A stretch of 64,000 nucleotides of DNA from Shewanella mesophila (lineage in GTDB: Bacteria > Pseudomonadota > Gammaproteobacteria > Enterobacterales > Shewanellaceae), in assembly GCF_019457515.1 (NCBI RefSeq), contig NZ_CP080421.1:3472001-3536000 (forward strand), read 5' to 3'. The notes beneath the pieces were generated by a model. It was not told the DNA's origin and searched no databases. It saw only the letters and a list, made by a program, of their open reading frames with translations. Positions 35,481 through 44,264 of the stretch are shown one piece after another (positions within the stretch are counted from its first letter, which is position 1; every line of letters starts with the position of its first letter). Both the position numbers and the translations under genes were made by a program.

Positions 35481-35600
35481 CAATCGGCACCAGGTTCAGC
35501 CACTTCTTGGCTTGGACCTCCGTTCCGTTGGCACTTTTGTGTGGTCGGTTACCACACAAAATCACCAACTACACTCCGGCCCCTGTGCCGGGCGTTAGCC
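35475..35600 (+). repeat. attC recombination site 3
   Basis: TAACAATCGGCACCAGG on the left pairs with CCTGTGCCGGGCGTTA on the right, with one extra base in the left arm (ACCAGG against ACAGG), the extrahelical-base asymmetry typical of attC. R' is GTTAGCC at 35594-35600. The centre contains further stems (TGTGTGGTCGGTTACCACACA). Confidence 0.87.
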
Positions 35601-35624
35601 ATAGAAATATTAATCTTAAACTCA

Positions 35625-36430
35625 CATAGTAGAGCAAAAATCCTAACGCAGAAATGTCCAAAAACGATTTAACTTTTGATTGCCCGAGTGATATCCGTAA
35701 GGCTAAATCGAAGAGATAAAATGACCCCGTGTAGATGCGGCTGCGGACGTTGATGGCAGGGATGCCATCGTCGAGCCTCCACGGATAGATTCACGGCGTG
35801 TAGCAGCAGTATCTGCACATTCCTCGCCGGACAGTCGATTAGTTACAGTGAAGATACAAATTTCAAAGACACTCTGCCAACACTAATTCAGCCAAATGTT
35901 AAACCACAAAAATGCCAACCTTCATTCGAAGGCCAACAAACTTTTGTCCAAAAACAATTTAGCTTTTGATTGTCCGAGTTCCAACCTTAAGGTCAAATCG
36001 AAGAGATTAAGAATTAGGTGTAGGTGCGGCTGAGGCCTTCGATTTCAGGGATGAAATCGCAGAGCGCCCAGGGACGGGTTTACAGCGTGCCGAGGAAGTA
36101 CCTGCACGAAAGGCCTGCTGCAGGCAATTGGTTGCCATAATGGTTAGCGCTACCATCAATAAATAAAAACTAACTCGACTAAATGCTACAAGCCAAAAAT
36201 GCCTGCTTCTTCATTCGAAGGCAAAGTTATTTTGTCCAAAACAATTTAACTTTTGACTGTCCGAGTGATACCAGTAAGGCCAAATCGAAGAGATGAAATA
36301 ACCACCTGTAGATACGGCTGAGGGTATCGAAAACATGGCCGAAAATGTTCCCGACATTCGTATATCCATATACATCACCGCCGCAGGCTTTTAACTACGA
36401 CGAAGATTCGATTTCAAACACAGGTAATTG
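35625..36430 (-). repeat. Right cluster of long intergenic repeats, inverted orientation
   Basis: Three copies of an anchor beginning TCCAAAA(A)C(A/G)ATTTA occur at 35657, 35947 and 36235 (period about 289 bp). Read on the minus strand they match the left cluster: CAAAAGTTAAA..GTTTTGGACA, then AAATCTC-type TCTCTTCGATTT, and GGAACATTTTCGGCCATG at about 36330-36355. The intervening blocks (CCTTCATTCGAAGG) form small palindromes. No gene is credible in 35601-36471. Confidence 0.85.
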
Positions 36431-36471
36431 GCACCCAATCAAGCGGTGATTCACTGGCAGCATTGGCTAGC

Positions 36472-37878
36472 CTAGGCTTCATCTTCTTGCTCTCCCCCTA
36501 TGGGCTCGACACCATCGGGTAACTGGCTTTCAGTCACTTCAACTATGGTTGAGCGGTTCATGGTGATCTTGTAACGCGCAAATTGCGGCGGATTGCGCCC
36601 TTCACGTAACATCAACAACAGGTTGACTTGATAACGACGTTCTACCGAATCATTACTGATCTTGCCATCGCTCTCTTTGTAGATCTTAGCCTTACCTCTT
36701 TCAAGGTAGCGTGCAAATGGAGCCAGACTGAAGTTCACCTGCTCTTGAATCGTCGAGTAACCCGCTAAAAAGTCTTTCTGCGATATACGCGAGCTAATGC
36801 CATAGTGCAGAATATCCGCATCAACCTTATTTTGGCTGTGGCGGCGATTTAAAATTTCATTGATCCCATCAGGCAGATCTTTGGTTTTGATAAAATCGAG
36901 CCAAACCAATTGGCGACCAATGATCGCTTGGCTGGTCGTATCACGAAGGATACGGCTCCAACGAGGCCGCCCTTTCTGGATCACCCGCCATAGGGCGTTA
37001 CGAATATCTTCTTTAAAGATTTCACGAAAACCATAGATCACCGCTAAGGTCAGCACCAGTGACAGGGTTAGGCCACTGAATACACCTTGCGCCTTAATAA
37101 TGAGCGCAGAGACCACCAACATGACAAAACCTGTGGCAACACCGGTTGTGAGTTTTTTTAACCCCACACCCAGCGTTTTAAGTTCCTCTTTAAGCACAAC
37201 CCCTTGCTGAATAAGACGGCGCAACAGCAGCATCTTATTTGAAATGCGGTTAGGATCATCTTTGGTCTGTGATGAGTTATAGTTCTTACTCTCGCGGTAG
37301 TTTTTCTCGCTGCGACAGAGGGCTATCACCTCCTCCACGATTTCACTGTAATCGCTGCTGCGAGGAGCGTGTGACATTAACTTCAACAATCGCTGCTCAC
37401 AAAACCAAGATAGATAATTATCCGAGTTTTCGAAATAGTGTTTCCACTTGGGATCGCTTGGCTCGTTACGACGAAACTTTTTCAGTAGTTGCGTCACAAT
37501 CTCACTCAACTCCTTAAGCGCGGCGTAGAACTTGTCGGCATCCTCAATCTGCGCCAACTCTTTACTGTCGGTCTCAATTGCCACCGCAAATTGATAGGCA
37601 AACAGGTTGAGATACAGCCTAAACTCCTCAACGGTTCGCTTATTTTGGCTAATGAAACGCCCTTGAACTAAAGGAAGATGTAAGCCTGAAGAGTAATAGG
37701 AACGCCGACCCGCAATAGCGGCAAAGTAATACTCCTCTTCATCTAGGCTTTGGGCATTAATGCCCATCTCTTTAGGCAAGAAAAAATAGAGATCGAGTCG
37801 CCTATGATCACCCACCTTCATCTGATGGGTAAATTTTATCGACAGTGATTCTTCCTGCTTAACGTAGATCTTAGACAC
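36472..37878 (-). CDS. Hypothetical protein with two central membrane segments
   Basis: 468 aa from a GTG start preceded by GAGG. The N-terminal 240 residues are soluble (MKVGDHRRLDLYFFLPKEMG, then many charged helices). Two hydrophobic helices (about 242-262 and 268-286, FVMLVVSALIIKAQGVFSGL; LVLTLAVIYGFREIF) form a hairpin, and a 180-residue cytosolic C-terminus follows with an acidic end (GGEQEDEA). No family was recognised. It is 59 bp downstream of the small partner of a ToxR-like regulator on the same strand and may belong to that operon. Confidence 0.75.
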   Translation of the reverse strand: MSKIYVKQEESLSIKFTHQMKVGDHRRLDLYFFLPKEMGINAQSLDEEEYYFAAIAGRRSYYSSGLHLPLVQGRFISQNKRTVEEFRLYLNLFAYQFAVAIETDSKELAQIEDADKFYAALKELSEIVTQLLKKFRRNEPSDPKWKHYFENSDNYLSWFCEQRLLKLMSHAPRSSDYSEIVEEVIALCRSEKNYRESKNYNSSQTKDDPNRISNKMLLLRRLIQQGVVLKEELKTLGVGLKKLTTGVATGFVMLVVSALIIKAQGVFSGLTLSLVLTLAVIYGFREIFKEDIRNALWRVIQKGRPRWSRILRDTTSQAIIGRQLVWLDFIKTKDLPDGINEILNRRHSQNKVDADILHYGISSRISQKDFLAGYSTIQEQVNFSLAPFARYLERGKAKIYKESDGKISNDSVERRYQVNLLLMLREGRNPPQFARYKITMNRSTIVEVTESQLPDGVEPIGGEQEDEA

Positions 37879-37937
37879 AGAGCCTCATAGACATTTAAAT
37901 ATCAGTAAGTTACAACTGGATTATAGTCGAACATATC

Positions 37938-38459
37938 TTAGTGGACTAGACGGCAACCACAAACTGTATTGCTGGGTTGGAATAGCACGACCGCATAATC
38001 CATGTGTGGATCAAGCTCTAAGGGTTCGATGGATAGATTATGCATCCCTTTGCTGTCTAAGTTAAAGGAACTGATATAAGAAAGATACTGCATATGTCTA
38101 GGTAACTGCGAGTCTTGATTATCGTTACTCTCCTCTTTGGTATCAACTGAGAAATTATAACGATTAGCCTGCTTATCAAAGTCAACCAGCTTACCTTGCA
38201 TGCGAATGGTCCCTGCTGAGGTACCGTCAAGATTGAAGTATCGATAATTAATCTGGGCCTGCTGTTTCTTAGCCATAATATCGACCAACAAATAATGTTG
38301 CCCAGCGCCTTCCCCCGTATCGGCAGTATCAAATAGCTCTGAACTGCAACTCAGCATTAAAGTTTGTGATGGATTGAGATAGCGGTAGCTCACAGTAATA
38401 CTCACGGCGAGTAACATTAGCACCAACAGATTAATGCCCCACAAGACCTTTCTATTCAC
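37938..38459 (-). CDS. Membrane-anchored periplasmic partner protein, FidL-like
   Basis: 173 aa. A single N-terminal membrane helix (LWGINLLVLMLLAVSITVSY) leaves the rest in the periplasm. The GTG start overlaps the end of the ToxR/CadC-like regulator gene by 8 bp, with GAGG upstream. This is the arrangement of ToxR-ToxS pairs and of FidL-like proteins encoded beside CadC-like regulators. Periplasmic Cys residues (C38, and CGC near the C-terminus) may form a disulfide. Its likely job, inferred from context, is to modulate the regulator's periplasmic domain. Confidence 0.65.
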   Translation of the reverse strand: MNRKVLWGINLLVLMLLAVSITVSYRYLNPSQTLMLSCSSELFDTADTGEGAGQHYLLVDIMAKKQQAQINYRYFNLDGTSAGTIRMQGKLVDFDKQANRYNFSVDTKEESNDNQDSQLPRHMQYLSYISSFNLDSKGMHNLSIEPLELDPHMDYAVVLFQPSNTVCGCRLVH

Positions 38460-39252
38460 AAAGCGACACCTCAGTTAACCATCTATCAGAGACAAAAGAT
38501 TTTTGTTGTCGATAATCGGTCAGCTTCAGATTTCTTACCAAAGATTGGCCCAACTTTTCTCCACGCATGGTGATATTAAACACCTGCTTATCATGGGATA
38601 GAGAGAGATAAACCTGCTGCCAAGACGATGTTTTACATTGAGCAAAGCCTCTGGCTAATCTCGAAGATAAAGTGACTAACGAAGTATTGTTGGTTTTTGA
38701 TTTTGCGTAACTAATAAAGGTGATTTTCTGACCAGAATCAAGGGTAATACTATGGGTACTGTAGGGTGCACTATGATGGACTACGGCTTGGGCCGCTAGG
38801 ATCCATTGCACCGAAACCAGTACGAATAACACCAAGACTAATACACCGACCCAGGCTTTTAACACACGATGATGCTGACCAAATAAGTATGTGATCATGG
38901 CATTATAATTGGCTTTTAATTCACGGAACCGAGTGTGTTGATTTGACTCGGACACATACTTATCGATGTGCAATCGATAGCCCTTGCCTTTCACCGTTTC
39001 AATCATCTGCTCATGCAGAGGCCCTAAAAACGAGCGCAACATAAAGACCGCACGGGTGACCGAGGAATCGCTCAATGCTGAGTACTCTTCATCACCGGCG
39101 CCTAATATCTGCTTGGCAACGACTTTATTTTGATTATCAATGAGCAATGACAATACCTGCAGCTCGGCACGCGGCAGATGCCACTGTTCACCGCTCACTT
39201 GATTAGTCAATAAACCGCGCTGCCTATCAAATAGACAATCACCTAATAGCAT
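38452..39252 (-). CDS. ToxR/CadC-like transmembrane transcriptional regulator
   Basis: 266 aa. Residues 1-98 form an OmpR/PhoB-type winged helix (LFDRQRGLLTN, LPRAELQVLSLLIDNQNKVV, VTRAVFMLRSFLG, TVKGKGYRLHID). A single membrane helix (about 131-152, AWVGVLVLVLFVLVSVQWIL) separates it from a periplasmic domain of about 110 residues. Such proteins bind DNA from the membrane in response to periplasmic signals. It overlaps the FidL-like partner gene downstream and is divergent from the cytochrome gene at 39706, a plausible target. Confidence 0.82.
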   Translation of the reverse strand: MLLGDCLFDRQRGLLTNQVSGEQWHLPRAELQVLSLLIDNQNKVVAKQILGAGDEEYSALSDSSVTRAVFMLRSFLGPLHEQMIETVKGKGYRLHIDKYVSESNQHTRFRELKANYNAMITYLFGQHHRVLKAWVGVLVLVLFVLVSVQWILAAQAVVHHSAPYSTHSITLDSGQKITFISYAKSKTNNTSLVTLSSRLARGFAQCKTSSWQQVYLSLSHDKQVFNITMRGEKLGQSLVRNLKLTDYRQQKSFVSDRWLTEVSLCE

Positions 39253-39378
39253 GTATCGATCCGTTAATCATTTACCCGATAAGCATATTCAAAAGGATAA
39301 ATAATTTCTGTGATCGCCTCTATCTCCTTAAAACTCATATGGGAATTAGCGCAAATTGACCAAGAACACTCACGATGT

Positions 39379-39394
39379 TGTGACAAAAATCACA
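39379..39394. promoter_or_regulatory. CRP-type binding site
   Basis: TGTGA-N6-TCACA exactly (TGTGACAAAAATCACA), the CRP consensus, lies between the divergent regulator and cytochrome genes, 312 bp before the cytochrome ATG and 127 bp before the regulator start. In Shewanella CRP controls anaerobic respiration genes. The long leader on the cytochrome side is otherwise without features. Confidence 0.65.
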
Positions 39395-39705
39395 TTATTT
39401 ATCTAGCAAATCATTCAACGAATGCTAGCTTCACGCCCCCCGAATTAACATGAAGGCAACAAATAAGGCGATCGCCATCACAAGTCAATCGAACAATAAG
39501 ATTAGCAAAACTCGATAATTAGCATCAACACGATTAATCTGCTGATCAATTAAACAAGTCTTCATTAGAAAAATACGGTTTGGATTCATCAGGCTGGCAT
39601 CACACTATTTGCAATCCTCTCCTCCCACAATGGCCTCAAGTTTCAAGGAGCGAACGATTTCGCACCGACAATAAAAATAACACCTATCCATGTGAGGAAA
39701 TTTTC

Positions 39706-40527
39706 ATGACTATCAATAGACGCCAAGCACTGACCAAAATCATTGGTATTAGCACCGCTGCTGCGGGAGCCACCTTAATGGGAACTTCGGCTTTTGCTGC
39801 GACAGATGAAGAGGGTAACTACAAACTAGCACTGGGTGAAAAGCTTAAATATGCAAAGCTAGATCCTATGGCGACGGCAAAGCTTGCCTATGAGACGGGT
39901 GGCGGATGTATGCACCAAGTGTTTCACGCTTTAGTCACTATGCTAGCCCAATCTGACAGTGCCGATGCAGCCAAATTTGCCACAATCCCAACCGCCCTTG
40001 CAGGCTATGGTTGGGCTGGTATCGTGGGTCAAGGCACCGTCTGTGGTAATAACAATGCCACTGGTATGTTGGTCAACATCTTAGATGATATCAATGGCCA
40101 AAATTCAGCCGTGATCGGTGCTTCTTTCCGCTACTATGAAAACACAGAACTGCCTCTCTCTAGTGATGAATTTGTTGCGGGCATAGGTTCGACAGCAGAA
40201 AAAACGGCGCTAGTTGGTAAGTCTTCTGTGGCCAACAGCATTCTTTGCCACTCTTCAATCAGTAACTGGTCTAAAGCATCTGGCTTCACCTTTAGCCAGA
40301 AAGGTGAACGTTGTAAACGTCTGTCAGCCTCTATCGCTTATCACGTAGTAGAGCTACTTAACCGCGCCCATGACGGTGAAGACCTATCTGTACTTCCAGA
40401 ATCTAAGCCATCGAGCGAAGCACAGACCTGTCAAAGCTGTCATGGCGTAGATTCCACAATGGGTAGCGCCGCCAGCGTGAAAGCGGACATGGAATGTACG
40501 ACTTGCCATACCGGACACTTTAACTAA
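39706..40527 (+). CDS. Tat-exported diheme c-type cytochrome, split-Soret-like
   Basis: 273 aa starting at ATG 39706 with GAGGAAA upstream; the frame is open further upstream but the signal begins here. The N-terminus has a Tat motif (NRRQALTK) and hydrophobic stretch ending TSAFAA. The main domain contains GGGCMHQVFHALVTMLA and a second Cys-rich part (GTVCGNNNATG), like C_GCAxxG_C_C/split-Soret proteins. Two heme-binding motifs lie at the C-terminus: CQSCH (242-246) and CTTCH (264-268). Tat export of a c-type cytochrome suggests a periplasmic redox protein folded or loaded with another cofactor before export. The lipoprotein gene follows after 14 bp. Confidence 0.78.
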   Translation: MTINRRQALTKIIGISTAAAGATLMGTSAFAATDEEGNYKLALGEKLKYAKLDPMATAKLAYETGGGCMHQVFHALVTMLAQSDSADAAKFATIPTALAGYGWAGIVGQGTVCGNNNATGMLVNILDDINGQNSAVIGASFRYYENTELPLSSDEFVAGIGSTAEKTALVGKSSVANSILCHSSISNWSKASGFTFSQKGERCKRLSASIAYHVVELLNRAHDGEDLSVLPESKPSSEAQTCQSCHGVDSTMGSAASVKADMECTTCHTGHFN

Positions 40528-40541
40528 GTAAGGAGCTAGTC

Positions 40542-41063
40542 ATGAACGATAAATTAATGACCAGCCTATTGGCGACACTGCTGCTCTGTGGTGGTTGTGG
40601 TAGTGATGACAATGACACTGAAGTGCCACCTGTTGTCACGCCACCTCCTGTAGCCGATAGTGTTGATGCCAATGAAGCATTAGCGATTAACCTTTCACTG
40701 GCTGAGTTTGATGGGGCCAGTGGGGCGCTGAGTTTTACCCTTGAAGATGATGCGGCCTTAGCAATAACCAATGCTAAAGATTACAAAATCACCTATTTTG
40801 GCTTCCCCGCTGAAGGTGCTGCTTCCAGTAATGCAAAAGCATGGAAGCGTTGGCACGTAACACAAAGCTTTGAATGCGATAGTAGCGCCGGCGAATGCGA
40901 AGGCGTACTCGTGGAGTCAGAAAAAGGCACTTATAGCTTTGAGGCTCCAGGCTTAGATTGGGACCAAAATACCGCCAATGGATCGGTGCAACAGTATAAA
41001 GTTGCCATTGAAATCAAAGGAGCGATGGCAAACAACGAGATAGTATTGCTTCCATCAACCTAA
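40542..41063 (+). CDS. Hypothetical lipoprotein downstream of the cytochrome
   Basis: 173 aa. Signal peptide with lipobox CGGC, lipidated Cys near residue 19, then a Gly/Ser/Asp linker (GSDDNDTEVPPVVTPPP). The mature part is acidic with beta-strand character and two Cys (FECDSSAGECEG) that could form a disulfide; there is no heme motif. It lies 14 bp after the cytochrome gene with AAGGAG before its start and is probably co-transcribed. A terminator follows. It may anchor or partner the cytochrome, which is inference from position. Confidence 0.72.
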   Translation: MNDKLMTSLLATLLLCGGCGSDDNDTEVPPVVTPPPVADSVDANEALAINLSLAEFDGASGALSFTLEDDAALAITNAKDYKITYFGFPAEGAASSNAKAWKRWHVTQSFECDSSAGECEGVLVESEKGTYSFEAPGLDWDQNTANGSVQQYKVAIEIKGAMANNEIVLLPST

Positions 41064-41078
41064 CCACTGCACTACTTT

Positions 41079-41114
41079 GAGGGCTAATATCCAAAATATT
41101 AGCCCTCTTTTTTT
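41079..41114 (+). terminator. Terminator of the cytochrome-lipoprotein operon
   Basis: GAGGGCTAATAT pairs with ATATTAGCCCTC, followed by seven T. Confidence 0.92.
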
Positions 41115-41245
41115 GACTCAGCCACATTGAAACAACAGCAGACATAACATCAGTAAGTGCAGAATCGCTAACTCATCTAAGGCAAGTAGATATAAGACTA
41201 TTCAGTGTCAGACTATTCAGGGTAAAACTTGGCAGTATAAGGTGA

Positions 41246-41746
41246 TTATTCACCAGTATCCCACATAGGCATATCGACTAACTCTTGGTTTGATCCGGGT
41301 CTAACCATCTCATTAAATATAGAGGTATCATAGGATGGTTCGAAAAACGAATACAGGAGTAACAGAAGCAATATAAGCTGAGATATCAGTAAGGTATATT
41401 GCTGCAGTGAAATGCTTTTTCCAGGGAGCCCCATTGAAAATCGCGAAGAACGTCTTATATTATCATGGAGGATAAAGCCCTGACCGTCGATAGACTCGAT
41501 CAAAAGTGCACTCGGTTCCCCGAGAAAAAACGTTATTCGCTCAAACGCTTCCCTTAATCGCTCGATACTAGCTTCATCTTCTGCAATACAAGCCAGTAGT
41601 TGGTTATTAGACAACACTTGACCACGATGCTCAGCCAATTGCTTCAACACAGAAAACTCCGCATTAGGCATCATCCAACTTGTTTCATTTTCATGATTTG
41701 ACAATTGTGCTTGAGACATATCAAACCAACAACTACCAATTTGCAT
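41246..41746 (-). CDS. Second ToxR-like membrane regulator, short form
   Basis: 166 aa. Residues 1-95 form a winged helix like that of the regulator at 38452 (CWFDMSQAQLSN, MPNAEFSVLKQLAEHRG, ESIDGQGFILHD). A membrane helix follows (about 117-137, YTLLISQLILLLLLLYSFF), but the periplasmic tail is only about 30 residues. It lies convergent to the cytochrome operon, so two related regulators bracket that operon. The shorter tail suggests it lacks its own sensory domain and may work with another protein. Confidence 0.72.
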   Translation of the reverse strand: MQIGSCWFDMSQAQLSNHENETSWMMPNAEFSVLKQLAEHRGQVLSNNQLLACIAEDEASIERLREAFERITFFLGEPSALLIESIDGQGFILHDNIRRSSRFSMGLPGKSISLQQYTLLISQLILLLLLLYSFFEPSYDTSIFNEMVRPGSNQELVDMPMWDTGE

Positions 41747-41948
41747 ACTAGGTCTCTCACCAATGACAATAATTCATTGTAACCTTAGTCAAATCGGGAA
41801 TCTGTGATGCTTCACATTAGGTTTTAAAAATTTTCGGCTTTCGTGACCACAAGCACGTAAGTCATTAATAAAATGGAACAAATGATACAGAATGATACAG
41901 TACTGCGTAAAATAAGACGCTCAATCCCCATCGACTTACAATTGATAT

Positions 41949-41977
41949 AAAAAAAGCGCCTATCAGGCGCTTTTTTT
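41949..41977. terminator. Bidirectional terminator before the DUF481 gene end
   Basis: AAAAAAGCGCCT pairs with AGGCGCTTTTTT, with A and T tracts on the two sides. It serves the minus-strand DUF481 gene. Confidence 0.9.
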
Positions 41978-41989
41978 ATACAAAATGAC

Positions 41990-42736
41990 TTAGAAAGAAT
42001 ACAGCAAAGTCATGTTAGTTTCGGTATCTGTACTCTTTTTATCGTCGGCAGGTTCGCTGTTGTAACGCACAACGACCGCAAATTTCATGGCTAGTGCCCC
42101 GATAATATTTGCAGTAATCGATGTTTCAGAGCGTCCCTCTAAACTATCACCATAATCGGCAACAAAAAGCTGCTTAAACTTAGAGCTGTCGGTAATCTCG
42201 GTTTCAAAATTCATCACGCCGTGAGCAACCCAGCTCTCCTCTGTATCATAACCCGCAGCGAGTGCGCTGGCATCATCGAGACGCTTATACTGGTAACCAG
42301 GACCGACTTCAACAGCAAAAAGTGTCTTACCTGTATCTACAAACTTGTGGCCATAACCCGCTGAAACTGTGGACTTAGAATCGAAACCCGTAAAAGGATC
42401 GATTTCATGGTTGCCGTTAGCAAAGACGTAGTTTACATCGCTTAGTTTATAGTTACCTTGGATCAAGCCGTAGTAACGCTTACCAGTTTCTTCACCACTA
42501 TCTTCCTTATATAAGGCCTCGAGTAGATACTGGTTTTCCCAATTACCAAGCTCATGCTTCATATCTAAACGGCCTTTTAATGAGGTCGTTTCTGTGTTGC
42601 CCGTCGTGATGGTCGCACCAAGTTCAGCATCCGCAGCGAAGGTTTTATCACCTTTAACGAAATCAGCACCTGCGTGAGCAGCGAACGGAGTCGCTAACAA
42701 AATAGCGGTAGCTGTTAGCAATTTTTTCATTGTCAT
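41990..42736 (-). CDS. DUF481-family outer-membrane protein
   Basis: 248 aa from ATG 42736 (AGGT 5 nt upstream); the frame is open further upstream without a signal peptide. The signal peptide is MKKLLTATAILLATPFAAHA. The barrel begins with the family's ELGATITTGNTETTSLKGRLDM and ends in LLYSF, a C-terminal Phe for BAM recognition. Members (YdiY-like) are about 250 aa, as here, and salt or acid response is described for some. Monocistronic with a strong terminator. Substrate or role is not defined. Confidence 0.85.
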   Translation of the reverse strand: MTMKKLLTATAILLATPFAAHAGADFVKGDKTFAADAELGATITTGNTETTSLKGRLDMKHELGNWENQYLLEALYKEDSGEETGKRYYGLIQGNYKLSDVNYVFANGNHEIDPFTGFDSKSTVSAGYGHKFVDTGKTLFAVEVGPGYQYKRLDDASALAAGYDTEESWVAHGVMNFETEITDSSKFKQLFVADYGDSLEGRSETSITANIIGALAMKFAVVVRYNSEPADDKKSTDTETNMTLLYSF

Positions 42737-42962
42737 GTTACCTATCTTATCCAAGTCCCTTAAAAATTGGCGCAATATTAACATCCAGCACGCAGAAATG
42801 AAAATTGACCTTGCACTATGGCATATTTCGACTAGCAGATTAGGGCGATACGAGTCGTAGTTTCGAATTTTTAGCGAATTAAAGACTCATAGTTTGATAG
42901 TAAGAAGGAAGCTTTCTGGAATATTGCGCCGCAGCCAAATGCTTTAGGCAATATTATTGCCA

Positions 42963-42990
42963 TAAAAAAAGCCCACTTGCGTGGGCTTTT
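42963..42990 (-). terminator. Terminator of fba
   Basis: GCCCAC and GTGGGC form the stem, and the minus strand ends in a run of T. Confidence 0.85.
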
Positions 42991-43011
42991 AACATCTAGA
43001 GGAAAACTAGA

Positions 43012-44076
43012 TTAGTTAACCTGTGGATCTAACTCACCAGACTGATAAGCCTTATACATGGCTTGCAGTGACTTAGGCTTAATCTTAGATCCCATGCCCG
43101 CACAACCGAATGCTTCATAGCGCGTGGTACAGATATCGGCCATCGCTTCCATCGACGCTTTAAGGAATTTACGTGGGTCGAACTCGCTTGGGTTTTCAGC
43201 CAAGAACTTACGCACAGCGCCTGTCGATGCTAGACGTAAGTCAGTATCGATATTCACTTTACGTACGCCGTGCTTAATACCTTCAACGATCTCTTCGAGC
43301 GGTACACCGTATGTTTCAGGGATAGCACCACCATATTGGTTGATGATCTCAAGCCATTCTTGCGGTACTGAAGATGAACCGTGCATCACTAAGTGAGTGT
43401 TGGGAATACGTGCGTGGATCTCTTTAATACGGTCGATACGCAGTACATCACCGGTAGGCTTACGGCTAAACTTATACGCGCCATGGCTAGTACCTATTGC
43501 AATGGCTAAGGCATCTACATGGGTATCACGTACAAAGCGCGCCGCTTCTTCCGGCGTGGTCAGTAGTTGGTCATGACTGAGAACACCTTCAGCACCTACA
43601 CCATCTTCTTCACCCGCCATACCCGTTTCTAGGCTACCTAGACAACCGATTTCACCTTCAACCGACACACCACAAGCATGAGCGAAAGCCACGGTTTTAC
43701 GGGTCACATCTACGTTGTATTCATATGATGCAGGTGTCTTACCATCGGCCATCAATGAACCATCCATCATGACTGACGACATACCAAGCTGAATAGAGCG
43801 CTGACAGATATCAGGGTCTGTGCCATGATCTTGGTGAATACAAACTGGAATATCAGGGTACTGCTCAAGCGCTGCGGCCATTAGATATTTAAGGAACTGA
43901 GGACGCGCATACTTACGTGCACCCGCAGACGCCTGAACGATAACAGGGCTGTCTGTTGCTTCAGCAGCTTGCATAATCGCGCGCATCTGCTCTAGGTTGT
44001 TCACGTTAAAAGCTGGAACGCCATAACCATGTTCTGCAGCATGATCTAGCATTTGACGTAGGGAAATTAAGGCCAT
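43012..44076 (-). CDS. fba: Fructose-bisphosphate aldolase, class II
   Basis: 354 aa. Cleaves fructose 1,6-bisphosphate to dihydroxyacetone phosphate and glyceraldehyde 3-phosphate. The Zn-dependent class II fold is shown by CIHQDHG (Zn/catalytic region), [11 protein letters not shown] and [11 protein letters not shown]. The N-terminus ([17 protein letters not shown]) and length match the 'Calvin cycle subtype' of class II aldolases, which non-autotrophic gammaproteobacteria also use. It is the last gene of the tkt-epd-pgk-fba cluster, 188 bp downstream of pgk. Confidence 0.94.
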   Translation of the reverse strand: MALISLRQMLDHAAEHGYGVPAFNVNNLEQMRAIMQAAEATDSPVIVQASAGARKYARPQFLKYLMAAALEQYPDIPVCIHQDHGTDPDICQRSIQLGMSSVMMDGSLMADGKTPASYEYNVDVTRKTVAFAHACGVSVEGEIGCLGSLETGMAGEEDGVGAEGVLSHDQLLTTPEEAARFVRDTHVDALAIAIGTSHGAYKFSRKPTGDVLRIDRIKEIHARIPNTHLVMHGSSSVPQEWLEIINQYGGAIPETYGVPLEEIVEGIKHGVRKVNIDTDLRLASTGAVRKFLAENPSEFDPRKFLKASMEAMADICTTRYEAFGCAGMGSKIKPKSLQAMYKAYQSGELDPQVN

Positions 44077-44168
44077 TTTTTACTCCAATAATAGGGTGAT
44101 AAGTTAATTTCTTTGATTAACTTAAGTCACCGAGGTCACTATCGTTTGGACAGATTTTTATACTGAAG

Positions 44169-44198
44169 ATAACCACTTAAATCCTGTTAGTGGTTATC
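44169..44198. terminator. Hairpin between pgk and fba
   Basis: GATAACCACT pairs with AGTGGTTATC around a 10 nt loop. There is no T run on the minus strand right after it, so it may be a processing or attenuation element. Confidence 0.5.
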
Positions 44199-44264
44199 GA
44201 CAGCGGTTTTTTTTATAATATTAGTTATTCGTTTTACTTATTCAATCACGGCTAGGAGTAACAG

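Larger units (their letters stand above)
33575..35600. mobile_element. Integron cassette cluster without adjacent integrase (CALIN-like)
   Basis: Three attC-type sites (34395-34509, 34804-34904, 35475-35600), all in the same orientation, follow three plus-strand genes, each gene ending at or just before its site. This is the arrangement of integron cassettes. No integrase is adjacent; the nearest is the inactive fragment at 16.4-17.0 kb. The left limit is uncertain. Confidence 0.8.

Noticed and set aside
32430..36430. CRISPR array
   Set aside because: Repeat periods of about 290 and 345 bp with diverged units and no short uniform repeats or cas genes rule this out.
41803..41816. TGTGA-TGCT-TCACA upstream of the second ToxR-like gene
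   Set aside because: The spacer is 4 bp instead of the 6 bp needed for a CRP site.
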